A stretch of DNA of 64,000 bases from Prochilodus magdalenae. Its lineage: Eukaryota > Chordata > Actinopteri > Characiformes > Prochilodontidae. Numbering within the stretch: the stretch's first letter is position 1; the number at the start of each line of letters is the position of its first letter. Below the pieces are notes generated by a model. It had not been told where the DNA came from, did no database searches, and worked only from the letters and a program-made list of their open reading frames with translations. Location: positions 52,005 through 116,004 of the forward strand of contig JAMWET010005518.1 of the NCBI GenBank assembly GCA_024036415.1. Reading direction: 5' to 3'. This document shows positions 36,701-52,500 of the stretch, piece after piece. The translations under genes were made by a program, and so were the position numbers.

Positions 36701-39700
36701 TCCAAGCAGAGATTCAGAAGCATTTCAGGAAACTTGGTTTCAGGAAACATTACTGGTTTATGTTTCTCCCTCTGGCACATACCATGGGCTTTATAACTAT
36801 AACTTATAACTTCATCTTTATTATGAAGTCTTTATGTAGACTATTTACAAAAACCATATAACACCCTAAAGAAAAGAGAAAACCCATAATAGGTCCTCTT
36901 ACTGTGAAATATGTATTCCGGTCAGGAAAGTCAATGTTTCAGATTGTTTATGTAAATAATGAACGTCATGTTGAAAAAAGGACTATGAAGATTGTTACCT
37001 GAATGAAGTTCGGAATCTTATTATGGGTTTAGGGGAGTATTAGTGGTCAACTTGCAAAATCTGTGAATGCAGCATTAACACTAAACACATTTTGGAGCAA
37101 CATGTGCGGAATTCTAGGTCATGGCTTTAACCTCAACTCCTGCCCAAAGGCAGTGCTGGTTCTTTAGTCTCCAGAGTTCTGGGCACGTGTTCAGTAAGCC
37201 TGGTTGGTAATCCGTCCTTGGTAAGCACTCTAATTACATGTGTAATGTGTGACCTGTATCATTAGGACGGCAGTGCTGATTAATTAACTACAGTTAAATT
37301 AAACGGCATTAGCAGCTGATTATTGATTAACTGCATTTGTTACGTGGCACAGCTGTTCATCATTTGCCGAACATACATTAGTTTTCCCAGAGCACAGCCA
37401 CCATATGCACACCAAGGAATATGCGTCTGGAGTATAAGAGCCACACATATTAACACATGTCAAGCTTTACGTAGACTTTATGATTTCTATTAATTAATTC
37501 TTATGCTGTCCTTGTCTTTCAGTGTTGACCTACGTTCTGTCCAGGCACCGGTCCGCCGCCCCTCACACTCCTAGAATCATCTTGCTCGGACCGCCAGGAT
37601 CTGGGAAAAGCCTGCAGGCCGGACTGATCGCCCAGAAATACAACCTTGTGAACAGTGAGTGGGTGCACTAGGTTGTACCTGTTGAAATCTAGCTAGTAAG
37701 GTTTCATTTGTTGTTTATGGATACCAAGCTTTGTTTAAGTCCCCCTACCCACCTCCCCAATTCCTTCTGCTGGCATGTTGACTTTCATCACCTGTCCTTT
37801 TTTGCTGCCCTGGGCTGCAAGCTCAGGACCTATCCTTTCTTATTCTGTCTTGAGACTTGCTTTAAAGGTCACTGTGAACATTGTGCATTCTGTTTATTTA
37901 AAATTTAAAACCTTGCTTTCTCTGTTTCTCCATTGCTCTCCCTTCCTTGCTGTCTGTTTCTCTCTTGCTCTTCTTCTGTTTTTCTTTTCTCTCGCTCCCT
38001 GTTTCTTTCTCACTGTCTCTCTCCTGCTCTTGCTCTTTCTGTAGTTTGTTGTGGCGAGCTTCTGAAGGCAGTGGCAGCGGATGAGAGCAGTATGGGAGAG
38101 CTCATTAAACCCTTCCTGGAGTCAGGACGGCGAGGTAAACTTCCTCACCTCCTATCACTCGCACGCTGTCAAACAGGTCACGCGCCGAGGAGAGCTGAAG
38201 CCTCGGCGTATGTGGCCTATTTGGAGTCTCCTGCCTCTGTTAGAAATTTCTGCTTTTGGCCAAATAATTAGACCACCCACACCATGCGCATGTGGCCAAT
38301 GAATACATTACGGTGTTTGCATATCTATATCTGTTGGTATGGTAAAAATAAGTACACCTCATGTCATAACTCTCTGTTATTATCACAGTACACATCAGTG
38401 GGTGTGTGCCAGCCTTGTTATTACTTGCTGCTTACCTGCCATCGCTCAAGACTATAGAAAGAAAGCATCCGCTATCAATGGTTCTTTAACTACTATGAAA
38501 CTAATATGTAAATGATGTAGTTATAACACTGGATGATTGAAACGTGGGCTCACATACAGACCCCTGGGGTGTTGGAGGTTATGATTTATGGATATACAGT
38601 ATTAGTGTTTCCATTCCTGCATTCCAGCCATAACATAACATTTACATGCTGTTCAAACCAGACATAAAAGCTGTTTAATTCATTTTACATAAGCTGTACA
38701 TTGTCTTGCATAATTGATCAGTAGGTTTAGAATGAAATTAGACTCAGAATTTCGTTTGTATCGAGGGACAAACCTTATGGAATTGTACTGTTTGTGAATC
38801 AGTAGCATGCTTTAAGTATTGCTCTCAGATGGTCATTAACCATTTAGAAATAGTTGTTAATCCAGCATACATGCTTTTCAGCATACACAGTTGATCAGGT
38901 CAAATGATTTGTTTTTGTTGATTTTCTACATCTCCATTCTACATCTAGGCTATGTGTTTTCTACATATCTGTACATTGTGATATACAGTTACAGTTTATT
39001 TACTGAATTTCATTACTTTATTAGTGTTTAGTGTTTTTTTTAGTGTTTATTTTATTTATTTTGCTGTGCCAAAATAGTGACTCAAAACTTTTGTGCGTTT
39101 TTTTTTTATTCCAGTACTAAAACTAAATTTGCAGACATATTCCATACTCATATTTGTGGTGTGTGCCTTAGATTTTACTTAGAAAACTTAGTTCTGTGTT
39201 TAAACTGTGCAAATGCCCATTAAAATGGGGTAATTTGTCAAGAGATCTTTCTGAGATGTAATGGAAGTAACACAATTTGTGTAGAAACCTAAAAAAGATG
39301 TTTCCAAAACTACAGTTAGAAGGAGCATTTTGTAAGATCATGCAACCTGTCAGATTCATACTCCAAACAATAAGAGGCAACATATCACCAGAAAATGCCC
39401 AGTCTGTCCACCTCACTCTTCAAAATAATGCCAGTCTGAAAGACATGCTGTGAGCTGAGCTTCGTACTTCATCCTTTTGATGCAGTGAGACATGCGAATG
39501 ATTCAGGTTTCACAATTGCACACGATTGCAGACATTCTGCGAGCAGTGATGCCCTCCATGATCATGCTGTTAGTGCCAGAATCATCACAAAGACTGTTAC
39601 CACGAACCCCACTTCAACATCCCCAAAGACTGCAATGGTGTCATGCCAGACTGTCATGGAGTGACAGCAGGTCATCTTTAGTGATGAGTCCCACTTTGGT

Positions 39701-40533
39701 CTTGGTGGAGACGACCAGTGAATCCATGTGTCAGCCATGGTCAATGCCAAATGGTCAGTGCCATGGCCTGGTGGCATGGCCACCTCCACCCCTACCACAA
39801 AATCTTCAGGAACTGTGTTAGAATATTCAAGAGCATGGGATGGATTATCACAGGAAACCATTAGGAACCTCAACATCTATGCCAAGGCGTCTGGCATGTT
39901 GAGTTAGAAGACATGGTGGCCCAACACCATAGTGAGAGACACTACTTCTGTAGGTGTAGCTCATTAAATATTGCCCATCTCAGTCTAAATGTATCATCTT
40001 TTATTGTTCCTGGTAACCTTTATCTTCCTTCCCAATGGCACTGGAATCCCACACTTGCTTCTGGGTGCAGCTATTGTTTTGATGATGAGTGTATTTAGCT
40101 GTTGAAACTTATGACAGTGTAATTTACAGTTGGATGACATTTTAGAGCTGTGTGGTACATACAGTAGGTCTAACTCTAACTTCACTTACAAAAAATAATG
40201 CTCACCAGTGCCCCACTTAGTCATTCAGGTCCATATGCTTTTGCATATTTTGTCAGTTGTTACACATCCCTTGTCTGCGGCTCTCTACAAAGCCCCTCAG
40301 CGTCCTCTCCTTCTGAAATCCCGAGGGGAAAATAATTCAATAAGGCGAGGTGTAAAACTGCCACAGCATCCCGTCTAAGTCAGCCTCTGTTAGCTTAACC
40401 AAACAGGCCCACCCCTTGCACTGCATCACAAGCTGCCAGGCCTGCCAATCACTGCCACTGATTGTCTAAAGTTGCCTTGAGCAAAATGTGATTAATTTAA
40501 TAAACATCCCCCGAGAATCGGGGGGCTACAAAA

Positions 40534-40571
<38 letters not shown>

Positions 40572-43500
40572 GTGTGTGCGTTTAATGAGATTGACACTCG
40601 AATACAGCATCACAGAGGTGGGATCTCTCAACACTGGAGCTGCTTTGAGTTCACTCTGTCCTCATTGTGGCCACGGACACAGAGAACGCTGACAGCTGAA
40701 CTTCCTACAGTTAGCTCTTCTCCTACTGTGCGTGAACTGCCACAGAGACGTGCACCACCTTTGGCTTTAAGAAACACATTTAATGAGCTAAGCTTGACTG
40801 TTTTGACAGATTAGATGGATGCTCTTGCACATTACATTCTTGAAACGGTTTCTAAATGGCTCTTAGTTTGGATGTACAGTTGCAGTAGAAAGCTTTATTC
40901 GATATAGAGCATTGGCTCTGCCTACACACTGTATTTACTTAGATGGTTCTATAAAGTATTGTTTATTGAAAGAACCTTTAGGGAAACAACATGGCTACAA
41001 AGAAGCCATAATGACTTGGTTGTTTGTAAGGGCCCATAATATGGAACACTGAATTGACCTCAGTTTGTTTGACAGTACAATATGAAAATAGCAAAAGTGT
41101 CAAAACGTTTACAGTCCATAACCATCTATATGACATCTAAGCTCTTTTCAGTATTTTTGTTTTGCCATTTGCCACTGTATCAGCTTTTATAAGAACATAT
41201 AAGAACAAAGGCGTTTCACAATGTAATTGCTAAAGCTCCCAAAGAATGGAAGACCAACGATATTTACATTGGCATAGTTGAATTAGGAGAGTTCAGTTCA
41301 TAGGACCATTTTAGGGGGAATGGAAAATTCACAAAACCGGAAGCCAACTTCAGCATCTACCTAATGTTACCCATACTAGCTACTTGCTTTGTATTATAAC
41401 ATGTGACAGAACACAAAGTAAATTGAGCAGATCTGCAGCGATGGATGGATCTCCCTCTATCTTTAATTGGTAGAGTTAACACAATTAAAATGAACCTTTT
41501 ACCTACATTTATTTACTTATTTCATTGTATTCCATTAAAAGTTCCAGTAATGTTTTTTAAAGAATTAGATTGGTGAAAAAAGGTCCCAAAGGTTAATCTT
41601 CTTACTTTGCAGGCTCCCTACACTAAAGGCCATTTAAATCCTCCAAATTTCAGAATTTATTATTTGGCTTCCCAATTTCGCATGTTGTGGATGTGGATCT
41701 TTTCAAAGAGTAGCAATGTGAGGTGGGTCTCAATAGAGCAACAGGTTATTCCTTTTCTGGGCTCAAAAAAGCAACTTTCTACAATCACACCAAATTGAAC
41801 ACTGATTTTAACTACTTTTGACACATGGCATCAGTTACATTCTGTCTTGGGCTTAGATATAAAGCTATTGGTTAACACACCTTTTAAAGACAACCCCAGC
41901 ATTCCTGCAACTTTAGCAGATGGTATATTACAGACCTGGATCAAGAAAGGCATCAGATCAGTTTGTGACCTACATTAATAATGCGTTTACCAGATTTGGT
42001 GAACTATCTGAGTTCTTTTTTAATATCTACAAATCAGACATTGGATCAGGAGCCAATCATTAGGGATATTCCCAAATAAACCAGAAGAAACTTTACTTGA
42101 AAAGTGATTTGTTGGATTCCAAACGTAGTTCCACAAAAGGGCTTACTTCTTGTGTTTATAAAACTGTGTTTAAAAAAATCAAAATGGGAATTAGACCTAA
42201 GCTGTACATATGAAGATGATAGCTGGAGCAGATTACTGAATTCATTTCAGACAGTACTGGTATCTACCAAACACAGACAAATTCAATTGAACATTTTTCA
42301 TCGCTCACATATTATACTCTATATAGGTTGAATAAACTCAGTAGTGATATCTCTGACCAGTGCCAAAGGTGTAAAACAACTATTGGGGATCTTGTTCATA
42401 TGCTGTGAAGTTGTGTACAGTTGCAGACCTACTGGAATAATGTGATCACAACAACCTCAAAGGTGTGTGGATGTTGTTTGGACCCTGATCCAAGATCTGA
42501 ATCTCTGGAGACGTCATGTCCCTGAAACTACTTCCTTGCAGGAGATACTTTGTTTTGCTGGCGTCTACCGCAGCAAAAAGTATATACTTAAGAACTGGAA
42601 ATCTACAGAACCTCCAAACCAAAAACATTGGATTAACTAACTGTTGTCATACTGCACTCCTGAAAAAATCCACTATTCAGTACAGGGGATTTAAGAGATT
42701 GATCTAAGTCATTCTTACTGGTTTTCTTGCAGCTCTTTTATTTTCAATGGTCATTTGTGGCAAAGGTAATGGTACAATTTAATTCTATACATTGGTGTTT
42801 AGAGAGAGGCGGTGGGGTGGGTGGGTTTTTGTAGTTTTTTTCTTACTTTCTTTATTTATTTATTTCATTCTTTCTGTCTTTCTTTCTTTCTTTATTTATT
42901 TATTTATTTCATTCTTTCTTTCTTCTTAGCTTTTTGTTTTTCTTTTTTCTTAACAGAACAATGGAATGTACTGTTGTTATATTTGCTAGCCTGTAAATCT
43001 TTACTGAAGATTGTACATTCTTAATAAATATATCTATACAAAAAAAAGAACACAAAGTAAATTAAAGTTGTAACACAGTATGAAACATTCTGCTTTCTGT
43101 GATCTGCTTTGATTGTCAGAAAGTGGATAAAATCACACAGCATGGCTGCAACTTACAGGTTGAAGTTGTGATGCTAATCCTTTATCATTCTGCTCAACTT
43201 TTTGGTAGAGTACATTTATAGTTACTATATCTTAATGAAGAATGTGTTAAAATTGACTGATCATGCCATCTCTACCAATTGGCAGAGTAATGTTAGGCAA
43301 AAAAATCTACTAGAGGCCACTAAGTCTTTCAATAGATATACCTACTGTTTCAGAGGTTTTTATGAACAGACGTGTGTAACTTTTTAGAATAAAAAGAAGT
43401 CTAATAAGGGTAAAATACCAAACGGTCTAATGGTTTTCTAATGGTATAGGTGTTTAGACTAAGCTAATGTAATTAAAATGTACTTAAAAATAACTTGCTC

Positions 43501-46500
43501 AAAAGTACAGTTTTAAAAATATTATCCTTTTTTCTGGGAGAAGATGGTAAAGGGCTCATAAAGGTGTAAGTGAAGCTGCTTAATATTGTCCAAGGTTTGA
43601 CAAATGGTCTGGAGCTAAATTTGCAAAGCTAATGGGATGGGAACTAATAACTTTAAATGAAAATGATCAATTAACTTGTTACAGGTGTAGAAGCTGAAGT
43701 TGGCTTAACATTTGCCAGCTTCTTTTCTGATACCGCACTTAGAAAGCTAGTGATTAGGACGGTGGTGAATAGAATGCCAAATTCAGCCTCATTTAAAAAT
43801 GAACTACTGATGGTTTCACTTCTTGGAAAGGGTAGAAAATGTGCCCTCACTCCCCTGGAACTATATATTGACTCACGCAGTCTGCCATTTGCTGTTGCTC
43901 TGTTGTTGTTGTATGTAAATCTTTTGACCGTAAATGTTAATGAGTCAAAACTGTTATGTAATACTTTTAGAATTCTGGAAACATCTCGTTGTCTTGAGCA
44001 TTTCTGTAAGTGCGGGATTTTTATTTGAAGGAGGACATAGCAGTATTTGAGGTTCATGGTCTGGTATGATACTCTCCCTATTCTATGCCAATGTAGAGTT
44101 CTCCATTCTCTGCCACCTTTAAAGGTACTGTAGCAACAGCAGTCAGTCTAATTCAAAGGGATCAAGAGAGACTGGAAAATGCTCATGTAAAAATGAAATG
44201 GGCAATAAAACTAGACAAATGCCATATGTGGACCTCAAAAAAAGCACCGTATGGGCTTTCTAAAAGTGTAGTTGATCGATGCTGCACTTGCTTGTGAAGG
44301 AATATGAGTTATCAGTTAAGTCTGACAGGGAGTAGAGATATGGAGCGTGGATGGGCGGATCAAAAGGAGCTTGAGAATTCAGCCTGAATCCCCATTGATC
44401 ACTCTCTGGTGTATTCTCATGCTGCTTGTGTGATGCATATGGCTAACAGCTTGATTTGAGAGGAGCTACACTTCTCCCTCTGACCTGCATCAAAGGTTCG
44501 TTTTATCTCTTTATCTCTGCGCAGTGGTAAAGATGAAAGCCATTATGGTTCTGAGCTCTGTTATCCTTTATAGTATAGCTGAACTCCATAGGGCTGCTAT
44601 GAGCCACCCATATTTATCCTTCTCCCTCACATACACAGTCTGAAGAACTGAGTGAAGGAGGCCTGATTCTTAGACCCCGATGGTGCATGTTGAGTCTCCT
44701 AAACTGCTGCAGTGGCTGTCAGTTTCAGATGTATTCATGAATTCCATGAATTCGTGTTTGCATGTTTGTTGGGGGGAACAGAAAAGAATGCATAAGAAAT
44801 GCAATGTAAATGTTGTGTTAGCTGGCACTCCCCTGCCTTGTTGAACTGTGCCGTTTTGTCCTATGGGAGAGCTTTCGGGTTGTGTGCGAAGCCTCCGACT
44901 CCTCTTCCCTCTCCCTCTTTCTGTCTCCTCCACCCCCCTCACCCCAACCCCCTTACGTTGTGACAGTGAAGGTTTCAGGCAGAGAAGCTTGCCTAAATAA
45001 TTTAGGAGTTGATTAATGGGCTCGCTGGGGTATAATTAGGCGATGGAGAGACGGTGGCTAGTGGAACCAATACAGCGCTTTGGGGATTTAGGGAGCGGGA
45101 TTATTAAGGAAATGAAAAAATAAAAAAATAAAAAATACAGTCTTACGAGAAGAGAAGGAGGAGAAGGAAGAGAGGAGAGCAGCCCTCTCCAGGCTGCCTG
45201 CCGTTTGAAGCAGAGCCGGGGAGAGAGAGGCAAGAGGCTGCGAGCGTTTGATGTGGAAATTGGACAGTTTGAAACCGTCAACTTTAATTTTTCAGCATCT
45301 GCGGGGACCCCCCTGGGTGTAAGCTCGCTTTCCTTAAAGAATGGCGTTCTATTTTTCCCCCTCACCCCCATTATTTGTTTGTCCTCTACGCCTTCAGCTT
45401 TTCCTACAGGTTTTCTTTTTTTGCTGCCACCCTTGTCTTGCCATCATCTTTTTTTTTTCCCCACATTTTAAGAAGTGTCTTCATCTCGGCTTAATATCAG
45501 TATCATCCCCTTAAACAATTCGCTTATGTTGCCTGTCAGGCAGCTGTTGACTTCAGAGGAAAAGCTTCAAAAGACAAAATGTACATACATGAATTTAAAT
45601 TACAATATTCCCCCTAATTATTTACCCAATAAGATCCCACCGATATGCCCACAAAAGGCATGTCCTGGATAATATTTGCTGATGCTGAGATCAGAAATTC
45701 CTTGCTCACTGTATTTGCCCTTTTTATTTCTCTCTTCAAACCCCCGTCCTGTCTTATTTGCTCATGCCCTTTGGTCTTCACTTGTACATGATACTCAAGA
45801 ATTATGACATGCCCTTCACCTATACTGTCTGCTGAAAAGGAAGATGCGCTTAGTACGCTGTGTTATCTTATCAGTTTTTTCTCATTCTTAATGCTACCTG
45901 ATCATAAAGAGGTGACAGTTTTTCCCTTACTGATTAATCTGCTAGGGTATCTCATTTTGTTTGTTTGTTACATGTCAAGGAAGTAAACAAACACATACTC
46001 ATTCTCAGATCTGTAACCTTACACCCTAATGCAGTTCTCAGAGAGAGCGTGTACATATGGAACTTCCACTTAAACAAAGCCGGCGTATGTGCATATACAG
46101 TCCTTTTGTGTTTACAGTATATGGAACAAATACCATATGGAACAAAGGCACAGTGGCGTGACATCTTTGTGTTTGAACCTACCGAGGCAGCATATTCTCC
46201 TTTTAGATTATGGCTTCACCCTTTTTTCTTTGTACCTCTCAAGTAATGATGAACATGGCTAGGAAAGGATAAATAAGGGATAATGAGATGACACCTTCGC
46301 CTCACTTAATGTTTCTGTAACCATCTCAGTTTCAGACACAATGGTGCTACAGATTCTGACCGAGCGGCTGAGCAGGCTGGACTGTACCACACGAGGCTGG
46401 GTCCTGCACGGCTTTCCGCATGATGTGGAGCAGGCCGAGGCGCTGCAGGAGTCCAACATCATTCCCAGCAGGTGCTCAGTGTAAAAACAGCAATACAGTC

Positions 46501-49500
46501 AGAAAACTCAGGGGACTGACAGAGTCAGGAAGTTATTTTAATTACATTCAACTACACACATGCACAGCAGGGTCATGGTGTGATACTGACACAATAAGAA
46601 TAAAATAAAAACAGGTATCAAAGCAGGATATCATGCATGACAAATTAACAGTACTATGGGAGAATTAATTATATTGTTAATTAACTACAAAAGTGCATTT
46701 CCTGAGGACAATTCAGAGTGATTACATATCTTAAACATGGTGCTATTTAGTTGCTAGGTGTTGCTAAAAGTGAATTAGAGTCCAAAGGAGGAACGAGGAA
46801 TGACGACACATAGAGGAGTGTAGGTCAGTATGGCTATGGATTCGATTTTGGGGATCTGCCCTGAGTGATTACACGCAATGTGGTGGCTGTAGGTTAAAGG
46901 AAACAATATGGTTTGAGTAGTAGTGTAGGAGTGTAGGTTAGACCAATACTGAAATGATGATTGGGGGTCTGCCCTCGGATCTATGTAAAACTCTGTCTCT
47001 TGGTCAGGCAGAAGTACAGTAGATGGATGTGTCCTCTTCTACCACATTCATTCTTTATGGACGTTTTTTTTCCCAGTTTTTCCAGAACCATGAACTAGAT
47101 CTAAAAATTGTATACAAGCACACCATTCTTGATTAGACTGAACATTACGGAGTTGGAATGGTGTCGATATCTTGAAAACTGTGGGACTAGTTTGTGGAAA
47201 AATCGCTTGATCAAGAAGAAGAAGAATAAGAAGAGCAATAATAATAATAATAATAAGAAGAAGAATAATAAGAAGAAGAAGAAGAAGAAGAAAAAAATAC
47301 GTCTGATAACAATAGTGTTGTGCCTTTGTATTCAAATCAGGACCTATGAAGAAATCAGATTCCCAGTCGCAGATTTTGTAAGAATTGGTAGGTTAAATAT
47401 GAGTGCTTACAAATTCCAAGACTGGATTTAGTAAGTTGGTCTAGGCAGCCATAGACTGGTCTGTTCAGAGGTACTAGATTATAATGTTTTTGCTGGACAG
47501 ATGCCCCTGTTATAACAAATACCTACAGGTAACACTGTCACACGTTTGACCAATAGCTGTACATGCCTAAGCTACAGATAATGTTGAAAAGCAGTGTTTG
47601 AGAGGGAACCCACTCAGACTGGAACAAGTTTGGGACAATGAGCTAATCCACATCTTTTTTTTCTTTCTGCCTTAGCAAAACATTGTAAACTTGTAACAGT
47701 TAATGTATTACTTCATCTTAACTAATGCTTTACTTCATGTTAGTCAACACAGTGTAAAGTGTAATTTCTTAAAAACCCTAGTTTCTCCATAAGAACAGAA
47801 GCTGTAGTAAATACAAAAATGTCATACAGATAAAATAAACAGAAAGATACAATATGTGTTTGCTGCACAATGTTGTATCTGCTGATCTGTGATACCAATA
47901 TGCACACATTTATAAAATTTATAAAAATCATTCTATCGCATTATAGAGAAATGTATCTATCTATCATCTATCTAATTCCAACACTCATATGCAGTTTTTT
48001 ACAAGATTCAGAAAACCTCTGGAAAACCTTTCAAGTATTTAACATTTTGACACTAAACAAAACAGTGTGTGAAGGATCAAGTGCAACAGCGACAGTAAAA
48101 ATGTAAGAGAGATAACCCAAAGGATCCTTTGAAGGATGTGCTTGGTGTGGCTTCGTCAGGCTTCTGTGATTTGTGCTTCTTCAATTATCCCAAATAGTGA
48201 GCGTAGCAGTATAAGGCTCAGATCTCTCACTCAGATTACTGGAGCTCAACTATCCTAGAGGATCTGATGGCACTCGGTGATTGCGCAGCCTGCCCTCAGC
48301 CTGTGTCCGCTTCATGGTTCCAGCTAGAGCCTCACGCTGGGCTAAGGTCACCGCTGACAGGTTTTGCCCCAGTTTAGGCCTCATACTGGACCAGGACTAG
48401 GACCAATTTACTGACCTAATCTGTTGTTCCTAGTATTTGTACAGGAATAGATATGTGTGTTTGTTTTAGGTCATCTTGGATTACAACGTCAACCATTCGA
48501 AACCATATACACTTCACCCGGAGAGTTAGAGTAGGCCTGTGGTAGTGAACTCTTGTTCAGGTAACGTCACTCACTTTGTCCTATCTAAATCCCCCATGAA
48601 TTAGTCATCACATGCCTATCCTCCTTTATCTCACCTCTCTGATCTCCTGCCACTCACCTGCCTTACCCATCAGAATACCATAAGCGTACAGCCCTCTTCT
48701 CTCAAATATTAACAGTAAATGACCAATCTGTACATGGTTTAAATACCTTCCTCATTGCCTCTCTCTGCACATCTCCTCAATAAGCCTCCATTTACTCCAT
48801 TAGCTGCCCCTGCCGCTTGGGCTAATGGCAGGAGACCTCATTTACATGGCATTAGCGTAATTGATTTGGGGGGCCGGCAGTTAGGCTGGCCATGAAACAA
48901 TCGGGAGATAATGTTACTTGATGGGCCGATGATGGCCCGATGGCGGCGCTCTACCTGACAGCTTTATTAATTAACGGCTATCCAGTTACACAGGCTTTAG
49001 AGCAAATGAATAAGTCAGTCAGAGACATGGCGCAGCGCCAAGCCGAGAGCATGTAATAGGTGCCACCGGCAAGCAGCAGGGAGGAGGGTAAGAGGGTAAG
49101 GAGCATGGCAGAGCTGGCATACCTGCTGGGTCGGAAGGATCTCTTTACTCATTTCCTGAGAGGGCTCCTGTAACAGGCCTTGCTGGAGTCAGACCCTGTG
49201 TCAAGTGCCAGGCAAATGTTCGGCCTGTACCACTGACTTGACCGCTGGAACCGAAGATGGATTGTTTTGTTTTGGGAACACTCTAGTTGAATGACTTTGT
49301 AGTCAACAGCAAATATGAACATGATCAAATGAATGAGATCCTCATTTCCAAAATGAGGACTAGATAATATGTTGTTAATGCCAAAATCTATTTGGTAGTG
49401 CCACGATATTGATATTCTGTTTATTTTGTAACTTAAAATAAGTTAAAAGCTGCCAAGTATATCATTTGCTGTATGCTTCAGACTGATGTGACTGAACAGC

Positions 49501-52500
49501 TGGAAGTGTATTAAATATAAATACATCACATATAAAACACATGTTTGCTGTCTGGAAATTATGAGCAGTGTTTGGGGGAATTACTTTAAAAATCTACTAC
49601 ATTACAGATTACTCTTTACATGTTAAAATGTATTGCAACCAGAATTTAACTTAACATGCAAGGTAAACAGCAATTTTTTATAAAACAGAATGGCAGATTA
49701 CAGATCACTTAAATACTGACCTTCACACACACAATCACTGATGTGGGGAGATCTAATAGGAGTAAAATATGGAAACAGAAAGATGACAGTATTAATACAT
49801 TTGAGTATTGGTGAAAAATGGTTTGTAATCCTGTAATGATTCTGAAAACACTGTTTGAATTTTTGATTCAAAAAATTGTAGGCTATGGATCATTTTGTGT
49901 TGTGTTTGAACCCAAACCTTGACATAGCAGTGTTATAGTCTATCTTTAACTTTCAGACTTATCCACTCCAAGTACTGTATGAGTGCTACTATTAGCATAA
50001 CCAAACCTAGCTGACTAGTTATCGATTATAAGATATCCATTTTCCCAAAAGGAGATAAAAATACAGAATATGTATGTGCACAGAATGAATGTATGTATGT
50101 CGTCTCAGAATATAATGAATTGTAACTCCTGTATCATGATACATATCGTTCATGCCAATACACAGCTCTAGTTTACAGTATCATTTGTGTGAGTTTAGAT
50201 ATGTATATACATGGGCAGTGAAAGAAGTGCCAGTTTCAGAAATCAACGTCTCCAGGACAAACGGAGTGATTTTAAGGGGCAAATGAAAAAGTTTAGTGCA
50301 CTAAAAGCCCTCAAACTACAACATAGGAAAGGAAGCAATCATTGTAGAATAATCTAGTTCTCTGAATCAAGTGCAAGATCCTACTAAAGTTCTTAAAAGG
50401 TTCTTTAAAGCTTCTTCTCTGTGGTTTGAAGAGCCATATAAGATATTATATTATATATAATAAAGAATAATCTAGTAATTACAATGATTATTTGAGTTTG
50501 TGGTTTTTTGTGGTTCTCCCTCTTAAACAAGAATACAAGATAAAGAACCACTGGTAACACCACTCATAAGGTTGCATGACATCTACATAAGCTTGTCATG
50601 ACACCTGTCATAACCCTACATAAATAATTATAAATTCAATAGACATCATTCACTACAGAGTTTACATTTGCCAATTTTAATTCAAGTTAGTAATGACAAA
50701 CTAATGTAGGTGTCATGTAGCCTTATGAACAGTACCCCACAGTGCAATGTGACCAAACCATTTATGCATTCAATGGGGTTTTAAGTTCCCATTGTTGTAT
50801 AAGTAACCATTGCCTTTGCTTAAGAACCCTTGAAGAACACCACTTTTAAGGGGATAGATTTCATGAACTCAAGGAGGTTCTCTAACTTTATTAATGCGGA
50901 CTTTTAAATAATCTGCTACCATGCCAACTTGATTTACAAACTACTTGACTTGATTTATTGTGACATTAAATTTCGATAACAGAACTTACACTAATAGAAG
51001 CATTTTCCTGGCATCTGCTTTTTAGATATACTGCCATGCTAATGACAATGACTTTGACTTGTTACTGAAATGCATGTACTCTATAAAAACTGACACCATT
51101 CTAAAGTAGTTAAAGGGATCTATAGACCGTTTGACATAGGATGCCCTTTTGTCATGTAAAAGAAGCCACCTGATCCTGGAAAAAAGACAAAAGAGGAAGA
51201 AGAGAAAAAGGGACCCTTACAGATAATCTTCCCCCCATCAGATAATTGAGGATGGCCTCGCTCTAGTTTCCTCCTTAACATAAGTGCCTGATTGTCTTTC
51301 AAAAGCTGATCAATCACTAGAGGGCCATGTGAGTGTGGCGTCTTCCTGTAGATAGTTTAGACCAATATAGACGATCCAAAACGACTAAACACATTACATA
51401 CATTAAAGTCAAGACCATTTTACCCCAACAAAGTTACAGTTTTGGAAATAAGAGTTTTTATTATGACATTAATGAACTGATGCAAAAACTTCAGACTCCT
51501 TCAGACTAGGTAACTAACACATTTATGTGTGTGCTCTGTGTGTGCATGTGTGCCTCGCCTTGCATGTGTGTGTACAAAAAGTCAATAAATGAGAAAAATA
51601 AAATCACTTATAATAAAATGTCATTACAATGACATACTTTCAACTGAAGGCACTTGCTTTTCTTTAAAAAGCCCATACTGCACATTTGTCTTGCTTTTTT
51701 CCCCCAGAAGTTAATTTTTTTGTGTGGTTCTATTTACCAATAACAATACTGACTCATTTTTACATTACCATTTACCAACCTCTTTTTATACTGTATAATT
51801 AAACGGTATTTGTTACGGTGTCTTTAAGGCTGATAAACATAAGTGACCTCTGTTCTGATTGGCTGTCCTGCATTGTATCTTATCTTATCTTAAACAGTAG
51901 CAGTCTGGGCTGAAACACTCCTTATATATCAGCCTGAATGGATGGGGGTAATCTGCTGTAGGCTGAACAGGTGGATTCATGTAGTTGAGTTTTTTTGTGA
52001 CAACATAAAGAGATTGAAATGAGCTATTTTGTTTGAACCTGTGGACAGGTACACAGAAAGTGAACAGTATATCTGACAGATCTTAAAAGTTACATGAATC
52101 ACACTGTTTTATTTGGGCCAGGAAAATGTTTTTTCCCCGTTATGGGCCTATTGTACAGACTATTTTGGGAATATGATATTTGCTTTTGCTTTGTTTAAGG
52201 AGCAATTTGTAAGATGTGGCAACCAGTCATACTGCAATCAATAGGGGGCAGCATGTCACCAGAAACTGTACAGTCCCTCCTCCTCCCTCCTCACTTCTTA
52301 TTAGTCTAGAAGTAGCATTATAGCATCTCCTTTTACTCACCAACAGAATCTCCAGCGGTGGAAAGCAGCACCAATTTTAACTTTTGTTTTGCTTCTGTTT
52401 ATACATGTATTTTTATTTTCTGTATGGTTATGGATTTTTGCAGAGTGGGTGGTGGTTGTTAGAATGGTCCCCTGCCAAAAGCTTCCATTGTTGCTTTTAC

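Noticed and set aside
37775..38271. Leu/Phe-rich open frames running into AK8 exon 10
   Set aside because: They come from the pyrimidine-rich intron end before the acceptor. The AK8 frame is explained by splicing at 38045.
43671..44057. 128- and 92-codon open frames on opposite strands
   Set aside because: They overlap each other in AK8 intron 10, have no recognised homology, and lack a supporting transcript structure.
47048..47431. Ile/Leu-rich and Lys/Asn-rich open frames on both strands
   Set aside because: They are created by the (AAG)n/(AAT)n microsatellite.
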